Assembly (NCBI RefSeq): GCF_000716535.1
Contig: NZ_JNWV01000021.1
Span: forward strand, 103,046 to 167,045
Direction of reading: 5' to 3'
Length of the DNA stretch: 64,000 bases
Source: Streptomyces flaveolus
GTDB taxonomy: Bacteria > Actinomycetota > Actinomycetes > Streptomycetales > Streptomycetaceae
Shown piece after piece: positions 1 to 8,197 of this stretch; position 1 is the stretch's first letter; each line of letters begins with the position of its first letter. The notes under the pieces were generated by a model that saw only the letters and a list, made by a program, of their open reading frames with translations, was not told the origin of the DNA and ran no database searches. The position numbers and the translations under genes were made by a program.

Positions 1-504
1 CGCCGTGGCGACGGCCGTGGTGTTGCGGCTCGACGCGCCGACGACCGGTTTGACGATCGCGGGCAGTCCCACCCGCGCGATGGCCGCGTCCACCTGGTCG
101 GTGGCGGTCACCGTGCAGAACCGGACGGTGTCCAGGCCCACTTCGGCGAACCGCTCGCGCTGGCGGTCTTTGTTGGTGACCGCCTCCCGCAGGGCGGGGG
201 CGTGATAGGGCAGACCGAGCGCGGCGGCCAGCCGGACCGTGTCGGCGATACGGAATTCGCTGAACGTGATGATTCCGGCGGGGTTCAGCCCGCGTACTTC
301 GTCGACGACCGACGCTTCGGTGCGGCCCGCCGTGTTCACCACCCGGCCCAGTCTGCCGAGGACCGGGATCATCTGCTGCGCGTGTGCCGAGTCCGCGGCC
401 ACGAATGCGACTTCGCAGCCATTGCCGCGGGCGACCTGGGAAAGACGGAGCGGGGCGAGGCTTCCGACGTCGTAGACGGCGAGGAGTACCGGTGAATCGC
501 TCAA
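1..504 (-). CDS. ATP-grasp domain protein, N-terminal 168 residues (cut by window start)
   Basis: The reading frame runs off the window start, so only the N-terminal half is visible. A TTG start at 504 is preceded by GGAAGGA with a 9-base spacer. Residues 1-100 form an alpha/beta pre-ATP-grasp domain. Next come a segment typical of the family (NKDRQRERFAEVGL) and LPAIVKPVVGASS, which carries the lysine-containing strand that contacts ATP in ATP-grasp ligases. Such enzymes join a carboxylate to an amine or thiol through an acyl phosphate. It is divergent from the carrier protein/adenylation operon, so it may form an amide bond in the same pathway; that is inferred. The substrate cannot be told. 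Confidence 0.8.
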   Translation of the reverse strand, partial: MSDSPVLLAVYDVGSLAPLRLSQVARGNGCEVAFVAADSAHAQQMIPVLGRLGRVVNTAGRTEASVVDEVRGLNPAGIITFSEFRIADTVRLAAALGLPYHAPALREAVTNKDRQRERFAEVGLDTVRFCTVTATDQVDAAIARVGLPAIVKPVVGASSRNTTAVATA

Positions 505-822
505 GTGGGGTGGTCCTTCCCAAGTGATCGACGGTTCTCTCGCCGGGCCGCAGCGGGGCTCACGTGGCGAGAAAGGCGTCTGTGTACATGAGAGGCGGCG
601 AGAAGCATAGCCACTGACCAGGGCCCCGGCAATCATCGATTTCCGGCCATCGCTTTCCGGGTGATTTCGCCGGTAATTGCGGAGTGAGCTGCGTCACATT
701 CACCGACGAAAGGTTTCACCACATGAGGCGCCGACCAATTTCATAGCGTTGGCAGCCCAATCCCGTCCGTTGGTCCGCGTCGGTCTCGGAATCGTCGTGC
801 GTTTGATGAGGTGAGGAGCCAG
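505..822. promoter_or_regulatory. Divergent intergenic region between ATP-grasp gene and carrier-protein operon
   Basis: This 318-base gap separates two divergent starts (TTG 504 minus, ATG 823 plus), so promoters for both directions must lie here or further upstream. It is slightly less GC-rich than the genes. No convincing -35/-10 pair or operator palindrome was found, and no small gene was seen. Confidence 0.5.
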
Positions 823-1071
823 ATGAACCAGACCCCCGGTACGGAAAACGGTGCGGACCGTATTCCGGTGTTGTGGGCAGAAGTCCTCGGAGTGGGTTCC
901 GACCCGAATCTGGGTTTTCTGGAGAACGGTGGGGATTCTTTCCGGGCCCTCACTCTCTCCACCAAGATCCACGAGGAGACGGGCGTCGAGATAGATTTCC
1001 TCGACATCCTGGAAAGCGAGAACGTCCACGCGCTGCGCGACCTTGTGCGCTCCGCGGCCGACTCGTCCTGA
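823..1071 (+). CDS. Stand-alone acyl/peptidyl carrier protein
   Basis: An 82-residue protein of normal carrier-protein length. The phosphopantetheine attachment serine is S39 in the motif ENGGDSFRALTL, where the GGDS form is typical of peptidyl carriers. ATG 823 was chosen over the in-frame GTG 811 because AGGAG at 814-818 fits it. The gene opens the operon carrier, thioesterase, adenylation enzyme, dehydrogenase, phosphatase. Its likely role is to hold an amino acid loaded by the adenylation enzyme at 1893 as a thioester. Whether it is modified by a phosphopantetheinyl transferase encoded elsewhere cannot be seen. Confidence 0.88.
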   Translation: MNQTPGTENGADRIPVLWAEVLGVGSDPNLGFLENGGDSFRALTLSTKIHEETGVEIDFLDILESENVHALRDLVRSAADSS

Positions 1072-1122
1072 CGCAGCGGACGGAGGGCCCCGGACATCAG
1101 AATCCGCGATCGGAGGAAACAC

Positions 1123-1860
1123 GTGTCCGCTCCGCGTGTCGCGGAAGAGACGCCCTTCCCTGAACCGGCCACTCCCCGGCCCCTGCCGATGATGTGCGTC
1201 CCCTACGCGGGGGCGGGCGCCGGCGTGTACCGGCGGTGGCGGCCGGAACCCGGTGCCGACCTCGACGTGGTGCCGATTCAACTCCCCGGACGCGAGGAGG
1301 AGTTCACGGCGCCGTTCCACCGTACGCTCCGGGCGGCCGCAGAGGACGTCGCCGGCCGGGTCGCCGGGCACGCCGACGGGGCCCCCTACGTCCTCTTCGG
1401 CCACAGCCTCGGCGCCCTCCTCGCCTACGAGGCGACCCGCCACCTGCTGGAGACCGGCGGTCCCCCGCCCCGGCACCTGGTGGTCAGCGGCTCGGTCAGC
1501 CCCCGGCGCCGCCGCCCCGAGAAACTGTCCGACGATCCGGCGCTGGCCGTCGCCCAGTTGCGCGAGCTGACCGGGCAGCCGGAAGCCTTCGCCGACCCCG
1601 AGATCCGCGACCTCCTGCTGCCCGCCCTGCGCGCCGACATCGCGATGTCCGAGGGCTACCGCCCGCAGCCGCACCGTCCGCTGCCGGTCCCGCTCACGGC
1701 CCTTCGCGGCACCGCCGACGCCTCCGTCCCGGCCCCCGACTGGCGGGACTGGGCGGCCTACACCTCGGCGGGCTTCCAGGCCGTCGAGTTCCCCGGCGGC
1801 CACATGTACCTCACCGAGTCCTGGCCCGCCGTGCTGCGCGCCGTCGCGGAGCTGGTGTGA
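1123..1860 (+). CDS. Type II (editing) thioesterase
   Basis: A 245-residue alpha/beta hydrolase of the GrsT type II thioesterase family. The nucleophile elbow GHSLG places the serine at S95. The catalytic histidine is probably H227 in FPGGHMYL, and the aspartate lies in the GTADASV loop. MMCVPYAGAGAGVYRRW near the N-terminus is the usual family signature. GTG 1123 follows GGAGGAAA at 1112-1119. Such enzymes remove wrong or stalled acyl groups from carrier proteins, so it may proofread the carrier at 823, or release its product since no other release domain is visible. Its stop overlaps a possible GTG of the next gene by three bases. Confidence 0.88.
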   Translation: MSAPRVAEETPFPEPATPRPLPMMCVPYAGAGAGVYRRWRPEPGADLDVVPIQLPGREEEFTAPFHRTLRAAAEDVAGRVAGHADGAPYVLFGHSLGALLAYEATRHLLETGGPPPRHLVVSGSVSPRRRRPEKLSDDPALAVAQLRELTGQPEAFADPEIRDLLLPALRADIAMSEGYRPQPHRPLPVPLTALRGTADASVPAPDWRDWAAYTSAGFQAVEFPGGHMYLTESWPAVLRAVAELV

Positions 1861-1892
1861 CGACCCCCGGTACGCAACGAAAGGAGCCGCCC

Positions 1893-3500
1893 GTGGCAGC
1901 GGCCGCCCCCGCGACCCTGCATGAGCTGTTCGCCCGTTCCGCCGCACGCCATCCGGACCGCACCGCGCTGGAAGTGGACGGCCGGACGTTCAGCTACGCG
2001 GAACTGGACCGCCTGTCGGACCGGCTGGCCGGACTGATCCTGCGCCGGGCCGGCCGCCGCCCCGCACGGGTGGGGCTGCTGGCCGCCCGCAGCCTCACGG
2101 CCTACGCGGGCTATCTGGCCGCGTTGCGGCTGGGCGCGGCGGCGGTGCCGATCAACCCCGCGCACCCGCCCGCCCGGCAGCTGGCCGTCGTCAAGGACGG
2201 CGCCCTCGACCTCGTCGTCGGCGCGCCCTCGCGCACGCGGGACGGCACCCGGGCGCGGCCCGACCTCGGCGTGCCCTCGCTGCTCGTCGACGAGGCGTCG
2301 CTGACGGAACCGGCCGACGGCACCGGCGCGGCGGAGGGCGACGACGGCGGGGACCGGCCGGGCGGAACGGCCGCCGCCCCGCCACGGCCGGACGACATCG
2401 CCTACATCCTGTACACCTCGGGCTCCACCGGTGCGCCGCGCGGTGTGCCCGTCCGGCACGCGAACATCGTGCCGTTCATCGACTGGGCCGTCGACGCCTG
2501 CGGTCTCGGCCCGCAGGACCGCACCTCCCAGAACGTCGAGTTCTCCTTCGACGTGGCCGTCTATGAGATGTTCGTGACCTGGGCGGCCGGCGGCGCGCTG
2601 GTCGTGCCACGCGCCAACGACGTGCTGCGGCCCTCCCGGTTCGTGGGCGAGCACCGGATCACGCACTGGTTCTGCGTGCCGTCCCTCGGCAGCCTCGCCG
2701 AACGCACCGGCGCGCTCGCCCCCGGCTCGATGCCCACCCTGACCAAGGTCATGCTGGGCGGCGAACGCCTCACCGCCGAACAGGCGCGGCAGTGGGCCGA
2801 GGCCGCGCCCAACGCCGTACTGCACAACATGTACGGGCCGACCGAGATGAGCGTCGTCTGCGTGCACAAGGACCTCGGCGGCTTCGGCCGGCTCGTGCCC
2901 GCCGGCTCCAACGGGACGATGCCCATCGGCGAGGTGCTGCCGCACCTGGAGAGCGTCGTGCTCGGGGAGGACGGACAGCCCGCCACGACCGGCGAGTTGT
3001 GTCTGCGCGGGCCCCAGCGGTTCGCCGGCTACCTCGACCCGGCCCACAACGAGGGGCGGTTCCTGCGCCGCCGGCCCGGGGCGGCCGCGCTCGCCCTGCC
3101 GGCGGGGGAGGCACCCCGCGACACGGACTGGTACCGCACCGGCGACCTGGTCCGCGCGGAGGGCGAGGGACTGGTCTTCCTCGGCAGGCTGGACGACCAG
3201 GTGAAGGTGCGCGGACACCGCATCGAAGTGGGCGAGGTGGAGGCGCAGTTGGCGCGCCACCCCGCGGTCCGGGAGGCCGTCGTGGTCGCCCACCACGCCG
3301 GGCCGGAGGCGACGCTGGTCGCCCACTACACGGGTACCGTCACCCCGCCCGCCGAACTCACCGGCTTCCTGCGCGAACGGCTCCCGCGCTACATGCTGCC
3401 GAGCCGCTTCCTGCACCGGGAGTCGTTCCCGCTGAACACCAACGGCAAGATCGACCGTCGCTCGCTGCCGGCCCCCGACCTCGGACAGACACCGCACTGA
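1893..3500 (+). CDS. Stand-alone amino-acid adenylation enzyme (NRPS A domain)
   Basis: A 535-residue adenylation enzyme with no condensation or carrier domain. Core motifs are in order: A3 YTSGSTGAPRG near residue 173, A4 FSFDVAVYEMF with the aspartate that binds the alpha-amino group, A5 NMYGPTE near 312, A7 YRTGDLV, A8 GRLDDQVKVRGHRIEVGEVE near 430, and A10 NTNGKIDRRSL with the catalytic lysine near 517. It activates an amino acid as aminoacyl-AMP and loads it on a carrier, presumably the one at 823. GTG 1893 was chosen because AAGGAG at 1881-1886 precedes it. An in-frame GTG at 1857 overlapping the thioesterase stop is the alternative. A hand reading of the specificity residues did not match a code I recognise. 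Confidence 0.9.
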   Translation: MAAAAPATLHELFARSAARHPDRTALEVDGRTFSYAELDRLSDRLAGLILRRAGRRPARVGLLAARSLTAYAGYLAALRLGAAAVPINPAHPPARQLAVVKDGALDLVVGAPSRTRDGTRARPDLGVPSLLVDEASLTEPADGTGAAEGDDGGDRPGGTAAAPPRPDDIAYILYTSGSTGAPRGVPVRHANIVPFIDWAVDACGLGPQDRTSQNVEFSFDVAVYEMFVTWAAGGALVVPRANDVLRPSRFVGEHRITHWFCVPSLGSLAERTGALAPGSMPTLTKVMLGGERLTAEQARQWAEAAPNAVLHNMYGPTEMSVVCVHKDLGGFGRLVPAGSNGTMPIGEVLPHLESVVLGEDGQPATTGELCLRGPQRFAGYLDPAHNEGRFLRRRPGAAALALPAGEAPRDTDWYRTGDLVRAEGEGLVFLGRLDDQVKVRGHRIEVGEVEAQLARHPAVREAVVVAHHAGPEATLVAHYTGTVTPPAELTGFLRERLPRYMLPSRFLHRESFPLNTNGKIDRRSLPAPDLGQTPH

Positions 3501-3560
3501 GCCGCGCGCCCGGCCGGGGTGCGCGCGCCCACCACCACTTCGACCCGCTGCGGAGGAGAC

Positions 3561-4709
3561 ATGTCAGGCACCACGACCGGTGAGGTACCGAAGATCCTCC
3601 TCATCGGTTCCGGTGACCTCACCATACGGTTGGGTCATCTGCTGGCGAGCGCGGAGCCGGAGACGCGGCTCGTCCTCGCGAGCCGCTCGGCGGAGCGGGC
3701 CACCCGCTTCGCGAACCTGACCAAGCTGGCGGCCGCCAACCTCGGCCGGATACGCGAGGTCGAGGCGGTGGCCATGGACATGGCCGACGTGGACCGCACC
3801 GCGGAGCAACTGAGGCGCATCCGACCGACGATCATCTTCATGGGCGCCTCCATCCAGGCCGCCCGCGCCATCATGGACCTGCCCGAGGACCTGTTCCGAC
3901 GGCTCGACGAGGCACAGCTCGGCCCCTGGCTGCCGATGCACCTCACGCTCGTGCACGAGCTGATGCAGGCCGTACGCCTCGCGGAGTCGCGGGCCGTCGT
4001 CGTCAACGGCGCCTACCCCGACGCGGTCGGCCCCGCCCTCGCGGCCCTCGACCTGGCGCCCGACGTCGGGATCGGCAACATCGGCAACATCGTGCCCGGC
4101 ATCACCTGGGCGGCCGCCGAGGAACTGGGCGTCTCCCCGGCCGAGGTCGAGGTGAAGGCCGTGGGGCACCACTACTTCAGCCACCACGTGCACCGGTTCG
4201 GCGAGGCCCGCGACATCCCGCACCTGCTCGACGTCCGCGTCGCGGGGACGCCGGCCACGGTCGACGCCGACGCGGTGTACGCCCGGCTGGCCGGCGGCCT
4301 GCGGCGCCAGGGCGGCAAGGAGGGCCAGCAGCTGACGGCCACCTCCGCCGCGCGCCTCCTGCTCGCGCTGCTGTCCCTCACGGAGCACACCCTGCACGCG
4401 CCCGCCCCCGGCGGCATGACCGGCGGCTACCCGGTCCGGGTGTCGCGCGACGGCGTACGACTCGACCTGCCGCCCGGCACCACCCCCTCGGCGGCCCAGG
4501 CCGTCAATCGGCGCTGCCAGCTCCTGGACGGGATCGAGCGCGTGGCCGCCAACGGAACGGTCCAGTTCACCGAGGAACGCATGGCGGTGATGCGGGAGAT
4601 GCTGGGCTACCACTGCACCGAGCTGAAGGTCGCCGACGCCCGCTCCGCGGCGACCGAACTCGCCGGGCGCTACGACGCCTTCCTGCGCCGGCACGGGCTG
4701 GGCGCATGA
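3561..4709 (+). CDS. NAD(P)-binding Rossmann oxidoreductase, saccharopine-dehydrogenase-like
   Basis: A 382-residue protein starting at ATG 3561 behind GGAGGAGAC. The N-terminus KILLIGSGDLTIRLGHLL is a dinucleotide-binding strand-loop-helix with a slightly unusual glycine pattern (GSGDLT). LVLASRSAERA ends the second strand, where a basic residue would suit NADP. The rest has no motif I can name confidently. Repeated histidines (GHHYFSHHVH near residue 195) could form an active site. Saccharopine dehydrogenase-like and malate dehydrogenase-like proteins are the nearest impressions. Its last four bases ATGA overlap the start of the HAD gene, so the two are translationally coupled and probably act in the same pathway. 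Confidence 0.7.
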   Translation: MSGTTTGEVPKILLIGSGDLTIRLGHLLASAEPETRLVLASRSAERATRFANLTKLAAANLGRIREVEAVAMDMADVDRTAEQLRRIRPTIIFMGASIQAARAIMDLPEDLFRRLDEAQLGPWLPMHLTLVHELMQAVRLAESRAVVVNGAYPDAVGPALAALDLAPDVGIGNIGNIVPGITWAAAEELGVSPAEVEVKAVGHHYFSHHVHRFGEARDIPHLLDVRVAGTPATVDADAVYARLAGGLRRQGGKEGQQLTATSAARLLLALLSLTEHTLHAPAPGGMTGGYPVRVSRDGVRLDLPPGTTPSAAQAVNRRCQLLDGIERVAANGTVQFTEERMAVMREMLGYHCTELKVADARSAATELAGRYDAFLRRHGLGA

Positions 4710-5350
4710 CCGCGCGCACCGTGCTCTTCGACCTCGACGGCGTGCTCGTGGACAGCCAGGACGCCGAGGTACTGGCCCTGCTGGAGTTCGCCGGGACCGT
4801 GCACGCCCGGGTCCCGGCCGAGGGCTTCGCCGAGCGGGTCGCGGGCCGCCGGATGAGCGAGTCGGTCGCGATCATCGGCCGGTACACGGACGCCCCGTTG
4901 CCGGACGACGCTGTGGAGCGGGTCAGGGAGATCGCCGAGCGGCACCTGGCGAACCGGTTGCGCGCCACCCCCGGGATGGCGGCGGCCCTACGGGAGATCA
5001 CGGCACCCGCGTACGTGGTGTCGAACTCCCCGCTCGGCATGATCGAGGACCGCCTGCACCGCACCGGCCTCGCCGGCTTCTTCACCGGCCCCCACTTCTC
5101 GGCGTACGAACTGGGCACCTGGAAGCCGGACCCCGGCCTCTACCGGCAGGCGGTACGCGCGCTGGGGTTGGACCCCGAGACCGTCGTCGCGGTCGAGGAC
5201 AGCGAGGTCGGCGTGCGCTCCGCCCACGACGCGGGCCTGCGCGTCCACTGGTACCGGCCCGGCCGGCCGGAGGAGAGCCGGTACTCGGGGCGCGTCCGGG
5301 TCTTCGGGGACATGAGGGCACTGCCCGAACTGCTCGCGGCGCGGGTGTGA
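4706..5350 (+). CDS. HAD-superfamily phosphatase (subfamily IA)
   Basis: A 214-residue hydrolase with the complete HAD motif set: motif I FDLDGVLVDS (nucleophile aspartate near residue 9), motif II VSNSP, motif III lysine in TWKPDPGLY, and motif IV VEDSEVGVRSA. The short helical cap follows motif I. These enzymes remove phosphate from small metabolites. ATG 4706 overlaps the TGA of the oxidoreductase in ATGA, and the gene is the last of the operon. Its natural substrate may be a phosphorylated intermediate of the thiotemplate pathway, which is inference from position only. The downstream region is decayed. Confidence 0.88.
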   Translation: MTARTVLFDLDGVLVDSQDAEVLALLEFAGTVHARVPAEGFAERVAGRRMSESVAIIGRYTDAPLPDDAVERVREIAERHLANRLRATPGMAAALREITAPAYVVSNSPLGMIEDRLHRTGLAGFFTGPHFSAYELGTWKPDPGLYRQAVRALGLDPETVVAVEDSEVGVRSAHDAGLRVHWYRPGRPEESRYSGRVRVFGDMRALPELLAARV

Positions 5351-5439
5351 CGGGACCGCCCGCGCGGAATCCGCGTCCCCTGTTTCCGTGATTCGGGCGG
5401 CACGGGAGGGGACGGAAGAGGCGGCAAGGCAGGAAACGC

Positions 5440-5800
5440 GTTCATCGGCGTCCTCGTGTGCGGGGCGGTCGCGGTGCTGTTCCCGGCGGTCGGACTTCGG
5501 ACACCGCGGTGTTCCGGCGGCTGCGGCGGCACGGCCATACGCACCTGGGGCGCCGTGGTGGAAGCGTGCGGGTGGAGAGGCGTGACGCGGACCCCTCGTG
5601 GTCGCCGGTCATCGCCTTCGTCGACCAGCGCGGCAACCGGGTGGAGTTCACCACCCGGATGCGCGGCGGCGGCATGGGCCTGGCGACCGGCCGCCAGGTG
5701 CCGGTGGCGCACCTGGCACACGACCCGCGGGGCGCACGGGGGTCCACGAGGCGGCACACGGTGGGTGCTGCTGCCCGGGGACCAGGAGGTCGTCGCCCAC
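5440..5800 (+). pseudogene. Relic of a DUF3592 membrane protein, split over frames
   Basis: No single frame gives a convincing protein, but pieces of the DUF3592 pattern occur in order. A hydrophobic stretch VCGAVAVLFPAVGL lies near 5456, FRRLRRHG near 5510 in a second frame, IRTWGAVVEA near 5535 back in the first, then RVERR and WSPVIAFVDQRGNRVEFTT with GRQVPVAHLAHDP from about 5570 to 5730 in the second. DUF3592 proteins have a membrane helix followed by such a beta-rich segment. The frame switching indicates at least two indels. The rest of the 5351-6121 gap shows no gene. Confidence 0.45.
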
Positions 5801-6121
5801 CTGTGCTTCTGGCGCCAGGCGCCCCACGGCTGGAGGCACGAGGTCGGCCCACCGGTTTGGACGCCATTGGGCTGTCGCCCGGTCGTCGGCCAGGCCGGCC
5901 CGGGCCGTGACGGGTTCCGCCACGGTGAGCGGTGCACAGGCGACGGCGCCGGTGAACGGCCCTGAAAACTCCGGCGCCGACGAGAAGCTGGTCCGGCTCG
6001 CGCGGTGACTACCATCGAATCCGGGCGGCCCTGGCGGCAGCAGGCGGCGTTTCAGGGGGGGCCACCAACCACAACGACCGCAACGAGGCTCGCCTTGGTC
6101 GTCCCACCGGATCGGAGAGAG

Positions 6122-6790
6122 ATGCAGCCTGGGCAGTATAAAGAGGTGGCCGACGCCGCAGAGCTTCCGGCACGGCTGCGGAACGTTTTCTGGATTGGTG
6201 GCGGGAGTGGTGCGGGCAAGTCGACCATCGCCCGCCGACTCGCCGATCGCTACGGGTGGCGTCTCTACGCGACCGATGACGTGATGCCTGATCACGCGAG
6301 GCGGACCACCCCTGAAGAGGCCCCCCACCTACACAAGTTCATCACCATGGACATGGACGAGCGATGGGTGAATCGGACGCCGGAGGTCATGCTTGAGACC
6401 TTCCACTGGTTTCAAGGCGAGGGCTTCGGCCTGATCATTGAAGATCTCCTTCGCCTGCCGCAGGAGCCGTACGTCATCGTCGAGGGATTCCGGCTGCTGC
6501 CACACCTCGTGAAACCTCTGCTCGCTGCTCCTGAGCGCGCAGTGTGGCTTCTTCCCACACCCGATTTCCGCCAGGCCGCCATCCAGAGTCGGTCGGTACC
6601 AGGGCAAGGGTTCGTGTGGAAGACCAGCGATCCCGCAAAGGCCGGCCGCAACATTGCGGAACGTGACGCAATGTTCACAAGTCGCCTTCAGGAGGAAGCC
6701 GAGCGTCTCCAACTGCACACCATCCACGTCGATACCTCGATGACGGAAGACGATCTCACTGAGCGGGTGATCGCCGCGTTCGGACTCTGA
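6122..6790 (+). CDS. P-loop kinase-like NTPase
   Basis: A 222-residue protein with Walker A GGGSGAGKST at residues 26-35, directly followed by a typical P-loop kinase helix (IARRLADRYGW). A Walker B-like strand, PYVIVEGFRLLPHL, is followed by a possible lid region. The fold suggests a small-molecule or shikimate/AAA_33-type kinase; the substrate is unknown. ATG 6122 follows GGAGAGA. An upstream in-frame GTG at 6005 would add 39 low-complexity residues with no ribosome site. Codon use is visibly less GC-rich at third positions than in neighbours, suggesting separate acquisition. The gene is convergent with the protease and shares its terminator. Confidence 0.75.
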   Translation: MQPGQYKEVADAAELPARLRNVFWIGGGSGAGKSTIARRLADRYGWRLYATDDVMPDHARRTTPEEAPHLHKFITMDMDERWVNRTPEVMLETFHWFQGEGFGLIIEDLLRLPQEPYVIVEGFRLLPHLVKPLLAAPERAVWLLPTPDFRQAAIQSRSVPGQGFVWKTSDPAKAGRNIAERDAMFTSRLQEEAERLQLHTIHVDTSMTEDDLTERVIAAFGL

Positions 6791-6837
6791 TGTCGGCTGG
6801 CCAACGCCCTGCGGGCCTGAGTTCGGGCTGACCGCAC

Positions 6838-6874
6838 GCCGCCGGGACCCGCCCATGCTGCGGGTCCCGGCGGC
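6838..6874. terminator. Bidirectional hairpin between convergent genes
   Basis: A perfect 15-bp stem (GCCGCCGGGACCCGC at 6838-6852 pairing with 6860-6874) with a 7-base loop lies between the convergent kinase and protease genes. It lacks a T-run, as is common in high-GC actinobacteria, and probably ends transcription from both sides. Confidence 0.8.
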
Positions 6875-6903
6875 AGCAGTCGAACCCTGTGTCAGGGAGG
6901 GTC

Positions 6904-8013
6904 CTAACGCGACTGCGCCCAGTCGTAGAGACGGCGGGCGCTGTCACCGAAGCGCGTGGCGTAGAGCGTGGGGGTCTGCCCGCCCGCGAGTTCCTCGTCG
7001 GTGGTGGTGACGCCCACGACAGTGCCCGTGCCGGTGCGGGTGTCGAAGTGGGCCAGGTGAGGGCCGCCGCTCGACCCGGCCGACATGTCGCAGGTTTCAC
7101 CCCACAGCAGGGGGACCTCGGTACCGGGGTGGCTCGTGCCCGCGCAGTGGATCATGCGGGACCCGACGTACTTGTCCCCGGGGTCGTTGAGTCCGTAGTC
7201 CGGGTATCCGAAGGCGTGGACGAACTCGTCCGCTGCGGGCTTGCCGAAACCGATTCCCTGGCTTCCGGTGATGACCGCGATCGGGCGCCCCTCCGCAGCG
7301 GGGTTCGCCACGAGGAGTCCCGTGTCGTATCCGGCGGCGGCGACGTCCGACGATGCGGTGGTGTCCGGATCGGCGTTCCAGCGGGAAGAGGTGGCCATGG
7401 TCCTAATGGTGAAGCCGCCGAGCGGCTTCGTTCCGTTGCGGTAGCCCGGCACGAAGTAGAAGTTGTGGTTCCAGGTGTCGTCGGCGGAAGGCGAGCCGAC
7501 GCCCCGCAGGCAGTGTGCTGCGGTGATGACGGTACTGCGGTTGGCGCTGGTGACGACCGTCGCGGTGCAACTGCCGTCGTAGCCGTCCGAGAAGGTGAAG
7601 AACAGGCGGCCGACGTTCTTCTCCACCGCCCCGCCGTGTGTCCACACCGCCCCGGAGTCCGGCGTGTTCGAGGGAAGCGGCCGCGGATCCTCCGGCGTGT
7701 TGTCGTCCTCGGGGACGGGGGTGATCTCGGGGACCAGGGCGCCTGCCAGCTTCATCCGCTCGGGGGTCCAGTAGGCGTCGATCCGGTTGCGCTCCTGTGT
7801 GGTCGTGGCGCCGACGTGCGTGGTGATGGTGTCCGCTCGCGCCGCGCCGGCGCTGGTGGACGACGGGCTGTGCCGTGCGGTGTCGGCGGCCGCGGTCGGC
7901 GTGACCAGTGCGACGACGGCGGCCGACACCGCGACGGAGGCGCCGATCGTGTGCCGGAGGGTCCTGCGGGTGCTGTCCTGGTGACCGTATGGGCCGTGAG
8001 AAGGTGTGGGCAT
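6904..8013 (-). CDS. Secreted trypsin-like serine protease
   Basis: A 369-residue chymotrypsin-fold peptidase. The triad is visible as histidine in ITAAHCL, aspartate in AGYDTGLL and serine in SAGSSGGPH. The N-terminus has positive charges, a hydrophobic segment (IGASVAVSAAVVALV) and a signal-peptidase-like TAAADTA, so it is exported. ATG 8013 was taken; a GTG at 8031 is also in frame and neither has a clear ribosome site, so a leaderless transcript is possible. Between signal peptide and catalytic domain lie about 70 residues that may be a propeptide. It ends at the shared terminator at 6838. Confidence 0.82.
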   Translation of the reverse strand: MPTPSHGPYGHQDSTRRTLRHTIGASVAVSAAVVALVTPTAAADTARHSPSSTSAGAARADTITTHVGATTTQERNRIDAYWTPERMKLAGALVPEITPVPEDDNTPEDPRPLPSNTPDSGAVWTHGGAVEKNVGRLFFTFSDGYDGSCTATVVTSANRSTVITAAHCLRGVGSPSADDTWNHNFYFVPGYRNGTKPLGGFTIRTMATSSRWNADPDTTASSDVAAAGYDTGLLVANPAAEGRPIAVITGSQGIGFGKPAADEFVHAFGYPDYGLNDPGDKYVGSRMIHCAGTSHPGTEVPLLWGETCDMSAGSSGGPHLAHFDTRTGTGTVVGVTTTDEELAGGQTPTLYATRFGDSARRLYDWAQSR

Positions 8014-8197
8014 GCGCGGGACGGTAGTCACGTGATGTCAGGAAGCGGTCATGGGAGTGTGCGGACGGTGTCTGCGCGCGGGCAGGCGGTTCGATGCCGG
8101 ACCCGGACGGTCTTCGCTGCGAGTACTCCCCAGCTACAACGGCGAACCGGTATCCGTTCATACGTATCAAGTGCACGGAAACTGTACACTCACACGT

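Noticed and set aside
3564..4694. Long minus-strand frame opposite the Rossmann oxidoreductase
   Set aside because: No motif, no ribosome site and an inverse codon-bias pattern. The plus-strand gene has coupled ATGA overlap and a Rossmann motif.
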